DNA of 64,000 bases, taken from positions 92,387 to 156,386 of the forward strand of contig JACCEO010000008.1 in assembly GCA_013416485.1 (NCBI GenBank), read 5' to 3'. The position numbers and the translations under genes are program-made. Below are positions 53,788-63,753 of the stretch, in pieces; position 1 is the first letter of the stretch; every line of letters starts with the position of its first letter. The stretch comes from Alcaligenaceae bacterium. GTDB lineage: Bacteria > Pseudomonadota > Gammaproteobacteria > Burkholderiales > Burkholderiaceae_B. The notes beneath the pieces are model-generated. The model was not told the origin of the DNA. It searched no databases and saw only the letters and a list, made by a program, of their open reading frames with translations.

Positions 53788-55434
53788 ATGCTGCGTACCT
53801 TGCACATACGCGATTTTGTTATTGTCAATCAAGCGGAAATCCATTTCGACAACGGTTTTACCGTATTCTCAGGGGAAACCGGCGCTGGAAAATCCATACT
53901 AATAGATGCCTTGTCGCTAGCCTTAGGTTCGCGCGGCGATGTCGGTGTATTGCGTGAAGGCGCCAGCAAAGCCGACATCACCGCCATGTTCGACGTCCCC
54001 AACAGCTTGCTGTCTTGGCTCGAGGAACACGAGATCGACACCGACGACCTACTGGTACTTCGTCGTGTTATCGATAGTCAAGGACGTAGCCGTTCTTTTA
54101 TCAATGGACTACCCGTAGCCCTGGGACAGCTGCGCGAACTGGCCGAACACTTAGTGGATATCCACGGACAGCATGCCCACCAAAGCCTGTTGAAACCAGC
54201 CAGCCAACGCGACCTACTAGACGCGCAAGGCGGCCACCAGGACTTGGCACGCCAGGTACAGCAGGCTTGGTTACTTTGGCAAAGCGCAGAAAAAGCGTTA
54301 GTCACCGCACGTCAGCAAGCTGCCAGCCATCAGCAAGAACGCGAACGTCTGGAATGGCAGCTATCTGAACTGGATCGCCTGAACCTGCACGAAGACGAAT
54401 GGGACAGCATCACAAACAATCACAATCGCCTGGCACATGCCCAGGCGCTAGTGGACGGCACCACCCTGGCCCTAGCGGCCCTAGACGACGAACAGTCCTC
54501 TGCCTTGCTAGCGCTAAAAACCGCCACCCAGCAAATCAGCCATCTGCTTAAACACGATAGCCACTTACAAGACATTTACGACGCTATCGAGTCGGCACGT
54601 ATCGCTGCTACCGAAGCCGTCTCTGATCTGAATAGCTATCTAAACCGCCTGGAACTAGACCCTCTGGCACTAGAACAGGCCGAACAACGCTTATCAGCCA
54701 TCTTCGACATGGCTCGCCAGTTCAAAACGGAACCTGCAGACCTATTCGCCTTACATGCCAGCCTACGTCAACAACTGGACGCTAATCAAGCAGCCGCCAA
54801 TCTTGATGTCCTGGCAGCACAAGTGCAACAAGCCCAAGCCAACTACCTAAGCGTAGCCACAGAGTTAACCAAGGCCAGGGAAAAAACCAGCAAACGGCTA
54901 TCTGATCAGGTCACGGTGGCCATGCAAACTCTGGCCATGCAAGGCGGCCGTTTTGACATTGCATTAACCGCCTGTGACCCCTCATCGCATGGCACAGAAA
55001 CGGTAGAGTTTCTGGTTGCTGGTCACGCAGGTACACGCCCTCGTCCTCTGGCGAAAGTCGCCTCGGGTGGTGAACTGGCTCGTTTATCACTAGCGCTATC
55101 CGTCATTGCCAGCCAAGCTGCGCGTGTACCCACATTAATTTTTGACGAAGTGGATACCGGCGTAGGCGGTGCTGTCGCTGAAGTTGTAGGGCGCCTGCTA
55201 CACGAACTGGGGCTACGCCACCAAGTACTATGCGTTACCCACCTGCCACAAGTTGCGGCTAAAGGTATGCACCATTACGAAGTGCGCAAATCCATGTCAG
55301 GCGACACCACACTATCGACAATAACGCCATTAGATCAAACGGGTCGCATCAATGAAATTGCGCGGATGTTGGGTGGCCTGAAAATCACAGCAACCACCCG
55401 CAAACACGCTAAGGAAATGCTAGTTATGGAATAG
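53788..55434 (+). CDS. recN: DNA repair protein RecN
   Basis: RecN is an SMC-like ATPase in double-strand break repair. Walker A FSGETGAGKSILIDAL (about 28-43) is followed by two coiled-coil arms (about 150-370, rich in Gln, Ala and Leu). The C-terminal ATPase half has the signature VASGGELARLSLALSVIA and Walker B TLIFDEVDTGVGGAVAE. At 548 residues its length is normal. It starts 3 nt after the nadK stop, so the two are probably co-translated. It is convergent with fur. Confidence 0.96.
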   Translation: MLRTLHIRDFVIVNQAEIHFDNGFTVFSGETGAGKSILIDALSLALGSRGDVGVLREGASKADITAMFDVPNSLLSWLEEHEIDTDDLLVLRRVIDSQGRSRSFINGLPVALGQLRELAEHLVDIHGQHAHQSLLKPASQRDLLDAQGGHQDLARQVQQAWLLWQSAEKALVTARQQAASHQQERERLEWQLSELDRLNLHEDEWDSITNNHNRLAHAQALVDGTTLALAALDDEQSSALLALKTATQQISHLLKHDSHLQDIYDAIESARIAATEAVSDLNSYLNRLELDPLALEQAEQRLSAIFDMARQFKTEPADLFALHASLRQQLDANQAAANLDVLAAQVQQAQANYLSVATELTKAREKTSKRLSDQVTVAMQTLAMQGGRFDIALTACDPSSHGTETVEFLVAGHAGTRPRPLAKVASGGELARLSLALSVIASQAARVPTLIFDEVDTGVGGAVAEVVGRLLHELGLRHQVLCVTHLPQVAAKGMHHYEVRKSMSGDTTLSTITPLDQTGRINEIARMLGGLKITATTRKHAKEMLVME

Positions 55435-55453
55435 CACGGCGTGCCGTTCTAGG

Positions 55454-55879
55454 TCAGGTACGTTGCTTGGTCGCACAATCTGGACATATTCCATACAACA
55501 ACATAGTGTGGCTTTCTAATACAAAGCCGTGTTCATCAGCCACATGGTGCTGACGTTGTTCAATAACAGGGTCTGAAAACTCCTCGACCTTGCCGCAGGT
55601 TGTACAGATAAGGTGATCATGATGATCGCCATCGTTCAATTCGAACACAGCTTTGCTGCCATCGAACTGACTGCGCACCAATATGCCCGCCTGTTCAAAC
55701 TGCATCAATACCCGGTACACCGTTGCCAGGCCGATATCCACATCTTCGGCCATTAGGGTACGGTAAACATCTTCTGCGCTTTGGTGACGAATATCGGCCT
55801 TGCGAAAGATATCCAGAATTTTAAGGCGAGGAAATGTTGCCTTCAGCCCCATACTCTTTAGTTCATTCTGATCGTTCAT
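55454..55879 (-). CDS. fur: ferric uptake regulator Fur
   Basis: Fur is an iron-responsive repressor. The 141-residue protein has the N-terminal winged helix ([14 protein letters not shown], then [20 protein letters not shown]) and the metal-binding region with [16 protein letters not shown] (Cys92, Cys95) and CPDC (Cys132, Cys135), plus the His-rich GDHHDH segment. AAGGATTTT lies just upstream of the start. It is divergent from bamE and converges with recN. Confidence 0.95.
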   Translation of the reverse strand: MNDQNELKSMGLKATFPRLKILDIFRKADIRHQSAEDVYRTLMAEDVDIGLATVYRVLMQFEQAGILVRSQFDGSKAVFELNDGDHHDHLICTTCGKVEEFSDPVIEQRQHHVADEHGFVLESHTMLLYGICPDCATKQRT

Positions 55880-56025
55880 CAGTCAAAATCCTTGGTGATT
55901 ACGGGGTAAAGTCAGAGCACTAACAAAGATTGCCAGTGCAGCCGACGCCGACTAACGCTATTATGCGTTTATTCTTAAACCTTTATGATAACGGTTTTAT
56001 CTGATCTGATTTACAGGGGCATTTT

Positions 56026-56577
56026 GTGCTGACGACTGCAAAAAGACAATTTTCAACGTTGCGTACCGGCCTTGCGGTTGGCACGCTTGCCCTGGCCTTA
56101 AGTGCCTGCGGCTCGACTAACTGGGGGTTTCCATACCGTCCCGATGTGCAACAAGGCAATTGGATTACATCCACTGAAGTTGCACAACTGGAAGTTGGCA
56201 TGACACGGGAGCAGGTCCGGTTTCTTTTAGGCACCCCCACCCTATTGGATATATTCCGCACAGATCGCTGGGATTACCCATACTATAACAAGCCCGGCTA
56301 CGGAAAAGAACTAGAACGCAAGTTTACCGTCTGGTTCGAAGGCGATAGCCTGGTTCGCTGGGTTGGTGACGAGCAACCAGACCGCCAGCCCTTCGAGAAA
56401 ACCGACACTGGCATGAGCAAAGACGGCACTGTTGTCAAACTACATCCTGAAGCGAATAGTGAAGAAGTTCAGGATCAGCCGCAACACCGTGTTATCCCTT
56501 TCCTGAATCAGGAAACACGCCCAGCCGATCCTGGTGACCCCCAGGCCGGACAGGACACCACCGAACCTTTGCGTTAA
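56026..56577 (+). CDS. bamE: outer-membrane protein assembly factor BamE (OmlA/SmpA lipoprotein)
   Basis: BamE is a lipoprotein subunit of the BAM complex that inserts beta-barrels. The GTG start at 56026 has AGGGG 7 nt upstream. The signal peptide ends in the lipobox LSAC (Cys28), and the SmpA/OmlA fold follows: TSTEVAQLEVGMTREQVRFL, LGTPTLLDIFRTDRWDYPYY and RKFTVWFEGDSLVRWVGD. The disordered C-terminal tail (about 115-183) is rich in Asp, Gln and Pro and longer than in E. coli. It precedes dapB by 11 nt and is divergent from fur. Confidence 0.93.
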   Translation: MLTTAKRQFSTLRTGLAVGTLALALSACGSTNWGFPYRPDVQQGNWITSTEVAQLEVGMTREQVRFLLGTPTLLDIFRTDRWDYPYYNKPGYGKELERKFTVWFEGDSLVRWVGDEQPDRQPFEKTDTGMSKDGTVVKLHPEANSEEVQDQPQHRVIPFLNQETRPADPGDPQAGQDTTEPLR

Positions 56578-56588
56578 AGGAATAAACA

Positions 56589-57386
56589 ATGCGTATTGCC
56601 ATTACCGGAGCCAGTGGTCGCATGGGTCGCATGCTGATAGCAGCCGTGTTGCAACACCCTGCACTAACACTCACGGTTGCACTAGATCGTAGCGATTCAG
56701 ATGCCTTGGGCCAAGACGCTGGCTTTGGACTGGGTCTAGACACCGGTATTCTGATTACTGACAACCTGGACGCCCTAGCCAACGCCGACTGCCTAATTGA
56801 TTTCACCCGCCCAGAAGGCACATTAACCCACTTGCAAGCGTGCTTACGGCACAACGTCAAATGCGTTATCGGCACCACCGGTTTCACCGAGCAGGGCAAA
56901 CACGCCATAGAAGCAGCAGCACAAAAAATTGCCATTGTTTTTGCCCCGAACATGAGCGTGGGTGTCAATGCCACACTGAAGTTACTGGATATGGCAGCAC
57001 GCCTGCTGAATTCTGGCTACGACGTCGAAGTCTTCGAAGCTCACCATCGCAACAAAGTCGACGCGCCATCAGGCACTGCTTTGGCAATGGGCCAAACCGT
57101 TGCTGCCGCTTGGGGAGAAAACCTGGATGATATTGCCGACTGGGCGCGTCATGGCGACACAGGCGCCAGACAAGACGGCCGCATAGGGTTTTCTGTAGTG
57201 CGTGGCGGGGACATCGTCGGTGACCATACGGTCTACTTCTGTGGTGACGGTGAACGCCTAGAAATTACCCACCGCTCTAGTAATCGCTCTACCTATGCCC
57301 AAGGCAGCGTACGCGCCGCACACTTTCTAGCCGAGAAAGATCACGGCCTGTACACCATGCAAGACGTACTAAACGTCCCAGTCTAA
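56589..57386 (+). CDS. dapB: 4-hydroxy-tetrahydrodipicolinate reductase
   Basis: DapB reduces the cyclic intermediate of diaminopimelate and lysine synthesis. The Rossmann motif GASGRMG is at residues 7-13, [10 protein letters not shown] near 97, and the catalytic His/Lys region [19 protein letters not shown] near 155-173. At 265 residues its length is normal. AAAGGA precedes the ATG. It follows bamE closely and is convergent with murB. Confidence 0.96.
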   Translation: MRIAITGASGRMGRMLIAAVLQHPALTLTVALDRSDSDALGQDAGFGLGLDTGILITDNLDALANADCLIDFTRPEGTLTHLQACLRHNVKCVIGTTGFTEQGKHAIEAAAQKIAIVFAPNMSVGVNATLKLLDMAARLLNSGYDVEVFEAHHRNKVDAPSGTALAMGQTVAAAWGENLDDIADWARHGDTGARQDGRIGFSVVRGGDIVGDHTVYFCGDGERLEITHRSSNRSTYAQGSVRAAHFLAEKDHGLYTMQDVLNVPV

Positions 57387-57448
57387 GTCAATACGTTTAT
57401 TGTGCCTGCTGCCGTTTCGCGCCGCGTTATAACGGTCAGCAAGCGCGT

Positions 57449-58465
57449 TTAGCTATTGACTGGCTCTTGCTCTAGCTTCACACCAAAGCGCTGTTGCACA
57501 TCGTCCTGTATGGCGTGTGCTAATTGGTGAATATCATTAGCAGTTGCGCCACCGTGGTTTACCAGGACCAACGCTTGACGGTCGTGCACCCCTACTGGCC
57601 CCATGCGCTTGCCTTTCCAACCCGCTTGGTCAATTAACCACCCAGCCGCCAGCTTATACATGCCGCCAGCTTGCGGGTAGGCCACTAGGGCCGGCCAATC
57701 GGCCAAAAGGCCTTGATAGGTTTGCGCACTAACCACGGGGTTTTTAAAAAAACTGCCTGCATTACCTAATACTGCTGGATCAGGCAATTTACTACGGCGA
57801 ATATCGCAAACCGCGTCAAAGACCTGCCTAGCATTAATAGTGTTGCCCGCCGTTACCAGCACAGGGTGACGTTGTAGATCGGGATACGCCAATACCGGTG
57901 ACCACTGGCGCGGCAAACTAAAACGCACACTTAGTATTAGCCACTGCCCCGGTGGCTGCTGTTTGAAATAACTTGTACGGTAAGAAAACTCACATTGCTG
58001 TGCTGACATTTCTACTGTTTGACCTGTGGACAAATTACAAGCTACCAGACTATGGAAACGCTGATCTAGTTCTATCCCATAAGCACCTATATTTTGTACT
58101 GGTGCAGCCCCCACCGTGCCCGGAATCAAGGCCAAATTTTCCAACCCCCACCAACCACAGGATATGCAATGATCGACAAAGTCATGCCAGATCTCACCAG
58201 CTTGGGCCTCGACGATAAAATGCGTCTCGGTTTCTTCCAGCAGACGTATACCGCGTGACTCCACCTTGATCACTAAGCCGTCCAGCACAGCAGGCAAGAT
58301 CACATTGCTGCCACCACCCAACACCAAAACATTTTGGTACTGTGACACCAGCGCCAGTAAATCCACCAACTGTTCTGGGAATTGGTAACGCACCAAATGA
58401 CTGGCGGTAGCAGCCAGTCCTAGCGTATTGGACGTGGTGAGGTCTAGTGAAATAACAGATAACAA
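57449..58465 (-). CDS. murB: UDP-N-acetylenolpyruvoylglucosamine reductase MurB
   Basis: MurB makes UDP-MurNAc with NADPH and FAD in peptidoglycan synthesis. The FAD-binding [13 protein letters not shown] (about 46-58), [21 protein letters not shown] (in the 108-128 region), the Tyr/Ser in FSYRTSYFK and the [13 protein letters not shown] region with the catalytic Ser are present, as is the C-terminal ADG-free type I domain ending. At 338 residues it is a type I MurB. No in-frame ATG exists near the 5' end; a TTG at 58465, with GAG about 9 nt upstream, is the most likely start. Confidence 0.93.
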   Translation of the reverse strand: MLSVISLDLTTSNTLGLAATASHLVRYQFPEQLVDLLALVSQYQNVLVLGGGSNVILPAVLDGLVIKVESRGIRLLEETETHFIVEAQAGEIWHDFVDHCISCGWWGLENLALIPGTVGAAPVQNIGAYGIELDQRFHSLVACNLSTGQTVEMSAQQCEFSYRTSYFKQQPPGQWLILSVRFSLPRQWSPVLAYPDLQRHPVLVTAGNTINARQVFDAVCDIRRSKLPDPAVLGNAGSFFKNPVVSAQTYQGLLADWPALVAYPQAGGMYKLAAGWLIDQAGWKGKRMGPVGVHDRQALVLVNHGGATANDIHQLAHAIQDDVQQRFGVKLEQEPVNS

Positions 58466-58664
58466 GATGGAACTCGCAAATTAATATTTATGTGCTATAC
58501 TTTTGTTCTTCGATAAATAGTACTGTATTTCTAGCGAAGCAGCAGACCAGTTGAACATTAAAAATATTCACCTAGTCACTTGCAAAGTTTTAAAATACAA
58601 GTTATATTACGAAACTTCTTTGCAAGGCACCAAACTTGTGAAGCGTGTTGAAAGACACAAACAT

Positions 58665-58740
58665 GCGGGAATAGCTCAGTTGGTAGAGCGCAACCTTGCC
58701 AAGGTTGAGGTCGCGAGTTCGAGCCTCGTTTCCCGCTCCA
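58665..58740 (+). tRNA. tRNA-Gly (anticodon GCC)
   Basis: The acceptor stem GCGGGAA pairs with TTCCCGC, followed by T and encoded CCA. The anticodon arm AACCT-TGCCA-AGGTT exposes GCC, reading GGC/GGU. The D-loop AGCTCAGTTGGTAGAGC and T-loop GTTCGAGCC are canonical; length is 76 nt. It is followed by a terminator and then a decayed tyrosine integrase, so it is the probable attachment site of the island. Confidence 0.96.
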
Positions 58741-58787
58741 ATTTAAGATCTGCAGAGTTCATTGAAGTCTGCAAGTCGTTGAAAACA

Positions 58788-58807
58788 GGGGCCTTTGGCC
58801 CCTTTTT
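58788..58807 (+). terminator. terminator after tRNA-Gly
   Basis: GGGGCC, a TTT loop and GGCCCC followed by TTTTT, 47 nt past the tRNA end. Confidence 0.85.
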
Positions 58808-58953
58808 CATTCCAGTATCGTCTACTGAAATTCATCCACATCCGGTACTTTTTAGTCCATACATTAGTCCATAAATCCGGGTGAGTGTGAGTCCGTGTTC
58901 TCGCTGGACCAAAGCGGTAGATGAGACCACGATCTAGTCCTAACTCGTATTAG

Positions 58954-59938
58954 GAGCTGGAACTCAAGGAAGGACGGCAAAGTACCCTTTCGCAAATCCG
59001 GCGAATCCTTAAGAACGATGTGCTACCGAGCTTGGGCAGGACCTCCATCTACATCATTCGCCGTTCCGACTTGCTGGAGGTACTGGCCAAGATCGAGGGT
59101 CTGGAAACCAACCCAGCGTCAGATCTGGACGTCGTAGTCACCACTAAGCCTCCTGTCGCCCATAACCCCTTCCTTCGCTTGCCTGAAATACCAGAGCTAC
59201 TGCGGCGCTCTTACGACGAAACTCGGTATCCGCTTGCCAATGCTAATGGGCGTGCGTACCGGAGAACTCCGTTTAGCAACTCCCAACCAGTTCGACCTAG
59301 AGCAAGGGCTGTGGGTTATTCCACCAGAGGTAGTCAAGCAACTGCAGCTCGACATGCGCAAAAAAGGGAAGCGCTCGCAAGACATACCGCCCTACATTGT
59401 GCCATTGTCGCCGCAAGCAATCGAGATCGTCCAATATCTGCTGAAGCAGGTCAAACCAGCGCAGCGTTATCTGTTCGCACACCGCAGCGGTCTGACAAAG
59501 CGTATCAGCGAAAATACGCTTAACGGCGCGCTGAAGCGTATGGGTTACCAGGACCCGCTTACCGGTCATGGCATACGCGGCACGATCTCCACTGCCCTCA
59601 ACGAGTTCGGCTACCTCGAGAAGCGGGTTGACGCCCAGCTTTCCCACTCCGGTCCGGATAAAGTCAGTACCGCCTATAACCATGCCGAATACGTCGAACC
59701 ACGCCGCCGGATGATGCAGGATTGGGCCAACCGCCTCGACCTACTCGAACAAGGCCATGTGAAGGCTGCCAGCACACATCTCACAATCTGCATCGAAGGG
59801 GTGCCAGCAATGGTCAACAATGAGAACGCGAGCGCGAGGAAATGCTGGCCATCTATGAAGCGCCAAACAACCTTCCAGTTCCGCAGTTCGCCAAACTGGC
59901 TGGCACGCGGCTGTCGGAACAACCTATCCATAAATAGT
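58954..59938 (+). pseudogene. decayed tyrosine recombinase (island integrase)
   Basis: Three fragments in two frames belong to one P4-type integrase. The first (from after the TAG at 58951) reads STLSQIRRILKNDVLPSLG and RSDLLEVLAKIEG, then jumps to LETNPASDLDVVVTTKPP, implying an internal deletion in the core-binding domain. Near 59227-59236 the frame shifts to MLMGVRTGELRLATP, which carries catalytic Arg I. Then follow TGHGIRGTISTALNEFGY (HxxR), AQLSHSGPDKVSTAYNHAEY (catalytic Tyr) and RRRMMQDWANRLDLLEQG. Near 59830 the frame shifts again to EMLAIYEAPNNLPVPQFAKL, ending at a TAG near 59938. The N-terminal domain is missing. It sits about 210 bp beyond tRNA-Gly. Confidence 0.85.
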
Positions 59939-60039
59939 TGGGCTTTTGTTGTTTGGACAGACTTTGAGAAACCCCGGATGCTCATGCTCAACCCGACTGG
60001 CCCAAGCGTGATTTTTGTCAATCAAGTGTTGCAGTGAAG

Positions 60040-60304
60040 AAGGCATTTTTGGCTCTTTTCTGATTTTGGTTGCGACGGTAACAGGCCGAATTTCACATCT
60101 AATGGCCCCCTCCTGCCTGTTTCTCATGAGTTTTCGCCCCAAAACCTAGTGTTTTGACCTAAGGTTAAGATAGTTAATAATCATATGATTTGAATAGAAA
60201 TGATTTATTAGTGTATTATTTCTTTAGATATTATTTGTTATCTAACCAATGACGCAAAATCAAAGCATAGAACCAACAACTGCTTTTCAACAAAGGACAC
60301 TTCC
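60040..60304 (+). promoter_or_regulatory. AT-rich region upstream of ehuB
   Basis: This 265-bp stretch has no supportable gene. The segment 60170-60240 is markedly AT-rich (runs such as TTTATTAGTGTATTATTTC) and probably holds the ehu promoter; a ribosome-binding AAAGGAC lies just before the ehuB ATG. The specific -35 and -10 elements cannot be fixed. Confidence 0.4.
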
Positions 60305-61162
60305 ATGCCTAAGACGCACAGGAATATCGCGCTCACTCTGGCAATAGCCATAACCACTGCCTCTAGTACGGTGGCCAGTGCAGCAAGCCTGCAACAAATT
60401 AAAGACAGGGGTGTCGTGCGCATTGCCGTAGCTAACGAAATACCCTACGGCTACATGGACCTGAATGGAAAAGCCAAGGGCGTAGGACCCGATGTTGCCA
60501 AACACATCATGAAACAGCTGGGCATCGACAAAGTCGATTGGTCCACGACTAATTTCGGCTCTCTGATCCCTGGCCTGCAAGCGCATCGGTTTGATATGGT
60601 CGCCGCTGAAATGGCAATACTTCCACAGCGCTGCCAGGAAATATTGTTTTCAGAACCCAACAGCTCTTATGGTGAAGGGCTTTTAGTCGCCAAAGGCAAC
60701 CCGAAAGATATCCATTCTTTCGAATCGTTTATTAAATCAGGCGAAAAGGTGGCCATCATGGCCGGCGCCGACCAACTCGAGATGATGCAAGCGCTTGGCG
60801 TTCCAGCTGGCCAACTGGTGACTATTGCAAACAATGCCGACGCCATATCCACGGTTGCCACTGGTCGCGCCAGCGCTTATGCGGCGACCAGCCTCACCGC
60901 CAGCCAGTTGGCAGACAAAAGCGATAAAGTGGAAGTCGCCGCCAACTTCACCGACCCGATCATCAACGGTGAACCCGTGCGCAGCTGGGGTGGTTTCGCC
61001 TTTTCCAAAGACTCAGAGGATTTCCGGAACGCGGTCAACGCTGAGCTGGTCAAATTCAAAGGCACCCCAGAGTGGAAAAAGATTTTGGAGCAATATGGCT
61101 TTACCGACGCCGACGCCAAGGGCTCAATGGCCAAAACGACAGCCCAACTCTGCGCCAAGTAA
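60305..61162 (+). CDS. ehuB: ectoine/hydroxyectoine ABC transporter substrate-binding protein EhuB
   Basis: A 285-residue polar amino acid-type binding protein (SBP_bac_3 family) with a signal peptide cleaved near VASA-AS (about residue 27). The ligand-binding core has VRIAVANEIPYGYMDLNG, FGSLIPGLQAHRFDMVAAEM, and FSEPNSSYGEGLLVAKGNP, a pattern that matches EhuB as far as I recall. It begins the ehuB-ehuC-ehuD-ehuA operon. The adjacent remnant of ectoine hydroxylase supports ectoine-type substrates. Imported ectoines serve as osmoprotectants or nutrients. Confidence 0.82.
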   Translation: MPKTHRNIALTLAIAITTASSTVASAASLQQIKDRGVVRIAVANEIPYGYMDLNGKAKGVGPDVAKHIMKQLGIDKVDWSTTNFGSLIPGLQAHRFDMVAAEMAILPQRCQEILFSEPNSSYGEGLLVAKGNPKDIHSFESFIKSGEKVAIMAGADQLEMMQALGVPAGQLVTIANNADAISTVATGRASAYAATSLTASQLADKSDKVEVAANFTDPIINGEPVRSWGGFAFSKDSEDFRNAVNAELVKFKGTPEWKKILEQYGFTDADAKGSMAKTTAQLCAK

Positions 61163-61225
61163 AAATCCAATGCTTATTTATCCTCCCTGTCGAGCCTATG
61201 GCGCCAAGCAAGCGGGAATACCATA

Positions 61226-61897
61226 ATGGATTGGTTTAGCTATAGCACTCCTTTGCTGCAGGGTGCATGGGTAACCGTACAACTAACGTTTTACTCAACC
61301 GTATTGGGCGGGTTCCTGTCTTTCGCATTCGGCGTAGGAAAGCTCTCACCCAATGGGTTAGTCAAAGCATTATCGATCTCATTCATCGAAATCTTCCGTG
61401 GGACATCTTTGCTGGTTCAGCTGTTTTGGCTGTATTTTGCGCTCCCCGTTCTAGGACAGGCCATTGGCATAGACTTGCGCTTGCCACCCGTTGTGGCCGG
61501 CACGCTGGCCCTCGGGCTGAATATTGGCGCCTATGGGGCCGAAGTCGTGCGCGGTGCCATCCAGGCGGTCCCTGTGGCACAACATGAGGCTGCCAAAGCG
61601 CTGGACTTCACACCTCGTCAAGCCTTATGGCGCATTTTCATCCCTCAGGCCATACCCGAAATGATGCCCAGCTTCGGGAACCTGGCCGTTCAAAACCTTA
61701 AAGATACGGCATTGGTATCGCTGATCAGCCTGGGTGATCTGGCATTCCGTGCCGAACAAATCCGCAACTTCACCCAGGACAGTAAAACCATTTATACCTT
61801 GCTGCTTTTCATGTATTTCGGCATGGCCCTGATACTCACAGCGCTCATGAAGCTCCTTGAACGTTCTGTTGGACGCTGGCGTCCCGGGAGAGTATAA
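61226..61897 (+). CDS. ehuC: ectoine/hydroxyectoine ABC transporter permease EhuC
   Basis: A 223-residue HisM/GlnP-type permease with five hydrophobic segments. The EAA loop that docks with the ATPase reads EAAKALDFTPRQALWRIFIP (about 130-149), and FRGTSLLVQLFWLYFALPVL is the conserved N-terminal TM region. It follows ehuB by 63 bp and precedes ehuD by 2 nt, so the two permeases probably form a heterodimer. Confidence 0.85.
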   Translation: MDWFSYSTPLLQGAWVTVQLTFYSTVLGGFLSFAFGVGKLSPNGLVKALSISFIEIFRGTSLLVQLFWLYFALPVLGQAIGIDLRLPPVVAGTLALGLNIGAYGAEVVRGAIQAVPVAQHEAAKALDFTPRQALWRIFIPQAIPEMMPSFGNLAVQNLKDTALVSLISLGDLAFRAEQIRNFTQDSKTIYTLLLFMYFGMALILTALMKLLERSVGRWRPGRV

Positions 61898-61899
61898 CC

Positions 61900-62592
61900 A
61901 TGCTTTTTGGCATCGAATGGGACACGAGCAATAACTGGGCGTTTGCTCTATCTATCCTCCCTATCCTGTTGCGCGGCATGCTGGTCACGATTCAAGCCAC
62001 TGTCGTCGGCTTCGGTGTGGCGGCCATACTCGGACTCGTATTGGCTGCTTTGAAAAGTGCAAAATCGCGTTTCATTTCGTGGCCTGCCCGCTTTGTCACC
62101 GAATTCATACGCGACACGCCGCTGTTGATTCAATTGTTTTTTCTTTATTATGTCCTGCCCGATTATGGGATCGTACTACCGGCATTTCTCACTGGCGCGC
62201 TCGCGCTGGGCTTGCAATACAGCGCCTACCTGTCCGAGGTCTATCGCGCGGGACTCGAGTCGGTCACCCATGGACAAACCGAAGCAGCGCGCGCGCTGGA
62301 TCTGTCGCCCTTGCGCACCTTCATGGTCGTTGTATTGCCGCAGGCTGTGCCACGCATTATCCCCGCATTAGGTAATTATTTGGTCTCTATCATGAAGGAT
62401 GTGCCGGTGCTCTCGGTCGTTTCAGTGCTTGAGGTGCTCAATGTCGCCAAAATCATCGGAGACCGCACGTTCAATTACATAATTCCACTTTCCATGGTGG
62501 GCGGACTCTATCTGATTTTAACCTTGCTGGCATCGTCAGGCGTGCGCTATCTGAACATCCGCTTACCTAAACAAGGATTGCCATTACGATGA
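61900..62592 (+). CDS. ehuD: ectoine/hydroxyectoine ABC transporter permease EhuD
   Basis: The second HisM/GlnP-type permease, 230 residues. It carries [20 protein letters not shown] (about 67-86) and the EAA loop [20 protein letters not shown] (about 126-145). It overlaps the ehuA start by 4 nt (ATGA), which indicates translational coupling. Specificity is assigned from its operon partners. Confidence 0.85.
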   Translation: MLFGIEWDTSNNWAFALSILPILLRGMLVTIQATVVGFGVAAILGLVLAALKSAKSRFISWPARFVTEFIRDTPLLIQLFFLYYVLPDYGIVLPAFLTGALALGLQYSAYLSEVYRAGLESVTHGQTEAARALDLSPLRTFMVVVLPQAVPRIIPALGNYLVSIMKDVPVLSVVSVLEVLNVAKIIGDRTFNYIIPLSMVGGLYLILTLLASSGVRYLNIRLPKQGLPLR

Positions 62593-63365
62593 GCGAAGCT
62601 ATCATCAAGCTTGAAAAGGTCGTCAAACGCTTCGGCGACGTTACGATTCTGGATTCTTTGGACTTTGTAGTTCAAAAAGGTGAAAAAGTCACCATTATCG
62701 GGCCATCCGGCTCCGGAAAATCCACTGTATTGCGCATATTGATGACGTTGGAAACCATAGACGATGGCGTTATTTATGTCGCCGGAAAGCCGCTTTGGCA
62801 CGAACAGAAAAACGGCGGCCTCGTTCCCGCCGGCGAAGGGCATTTGCGCATGATGCGCAAAGAGATGGGCATGGTGTTCCAGCAATTCAATCTATTTCCT
62901 CATATGACTGTGCGCCGCAACATTACCGAGGCTCCCGTGCAGGTTTTGGGTCTTTCCAAAAGCGAAGCCAATGCACGTGCTCAGGAATATCTGGAGTTGG
63001 TGGGGCTGGCCGATCAAGCCGACAAGTTCCCCAGCCAATTATCAGGTGGGCAACAACAGCGTGTCGCCATCGCCCGTGCTCTGGCCATGCGGCCCAATAT
63101 CATGCTATTTGACGAGCCCACCTCGGCGCTGGATCCGGAACTGGTCGGCGAGGTGCTTGCTGTCATTCAACGCCTAAGCGAAGAGCACGACTTGACCATG
63201 CTGTTGGTTACTCATGAAATGCAATTTGCCAAACAAATCTCAGACCGGGTCTGTTTTTTCGACCAAGGATCCATCGTTGAAGAAGGACCTCCTGAGCAGG
63301 TGCTTATCGAACCGCATCAAGCACGCACACAGGAGTTCCTGAAGGCCTTTCTTAATCCCGAATGA
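62589..63365 (+). CDS. ehuA: ectoine/hydroxyectoine ABC transporter ATPase EhuA
   Basis: The ATPase of the importer, 258 residues. Walker A is GPSGSGKST (about 38-46), the Q-loop is [13 protein letters not shown], the signature is [15 protein letters not shown] and Walker B is [13 protein letters not shown] with the H-loop in VTHEMQFAK. It belongs to the polar amino acid ATPase group (GlnQ/HisP-like). The 3' end overlaps the convergent ectD remnant by 14 nt. Confidence 0.88.
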   Translation: MSEAIIKLEKVVKRFGDVTILDSLDFVVQKGEKVTIIGPSGSGKSTVLRILMTLETIDDGVIYVAGKPLWHEQKNGGLVPAGEGHLRMMRKEMGMVFQQFNLFPHMTVRRNITEAPVQVLGLSKSEANARAQEYLELVGLADQADKFPSQLSGGQQQRVAIARALAMRPNIMLFDEPTSALDPELVGEVLAVIQRLSEEHDLTMLLVTHEMQFAKQISDRVCFFDQGSIVEEGPPEQVLIEPHQARTQEFLKAFLNPE

Positions 63366-63753
63366 ACTGATTCTGCGGCTCTAGCGACTTAAACTGCTCG
63401 CGCGTGGCGATATGCTCGGGACGCGGCTTTAAACCATACTTGGGCGGTTGCACCGTATTTTTCATGCTGTTGTAAACCATGAAGACATTGGCTCGTGGCC
63501 AGGGAGAAATATTGCCGGTGGAGCCGTGCATGGTGTTGCAGTCAAAAAACACGACCGAACCCGCCGTCGCCGTAATGGCCTCGATGCCGCCCCGCTCTAC
63601 CAGCAGTTGCAGGCTTAACGGATCGGGTACCCCAACCTCTTGTTGCTTGAGCGACATCTTGTGATTGTCGTCGGGAGTCTCGCCTATGCAGGCAATAAAC
63701 TGTTGATGGGAGCCAGGCACCAGCATCAAGGGCCCATTACAGTTGTTGTTGTC
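63352..63753 (-). pseudogene. ectD: ectoine hydroxylase EctD, 3' part only (disrupted by an IS3-family element)
   Basis: EctD is an Fe(II)/2-oxoglutarate dioxygenase that converts ectoine to 5-hydroxyectoine. The remnant encodes about 133 C-terminal residues, starting with [14 protein letters not shown], then [34 protein letters not shown] and [20 protein letters not shown], where the His of MHGS is the distal iron ligand. [10 protein letters not shown] lies near the stop. The N-terminal two-thirds, which hold the HxD iron ligands, are absent because the IS end begins near 63754, so the protein cannot be active. It converges with ehuA and belongs with the ectoine importer. Confidence 0.85.

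Noticed and set aside
58551..58874. 107-codon frame over tRNA-Gly
   Set aside because: It reads straight through the tRNA gene and its terminator.
59020..59523. Intact 167-codon gene after tRNA-Gly
   Set aside because: Its first half is an integrase fragment and its second half is an out-of-frame reading of the same integrase, so it is part of the pseudogene.
58665..60040. Search for a second copy of the tRNA-Gly 3' end as attR within the window
   Set aside because: No repeat of the tRNA 3' segment was seen downstream; any attR must lie outside.
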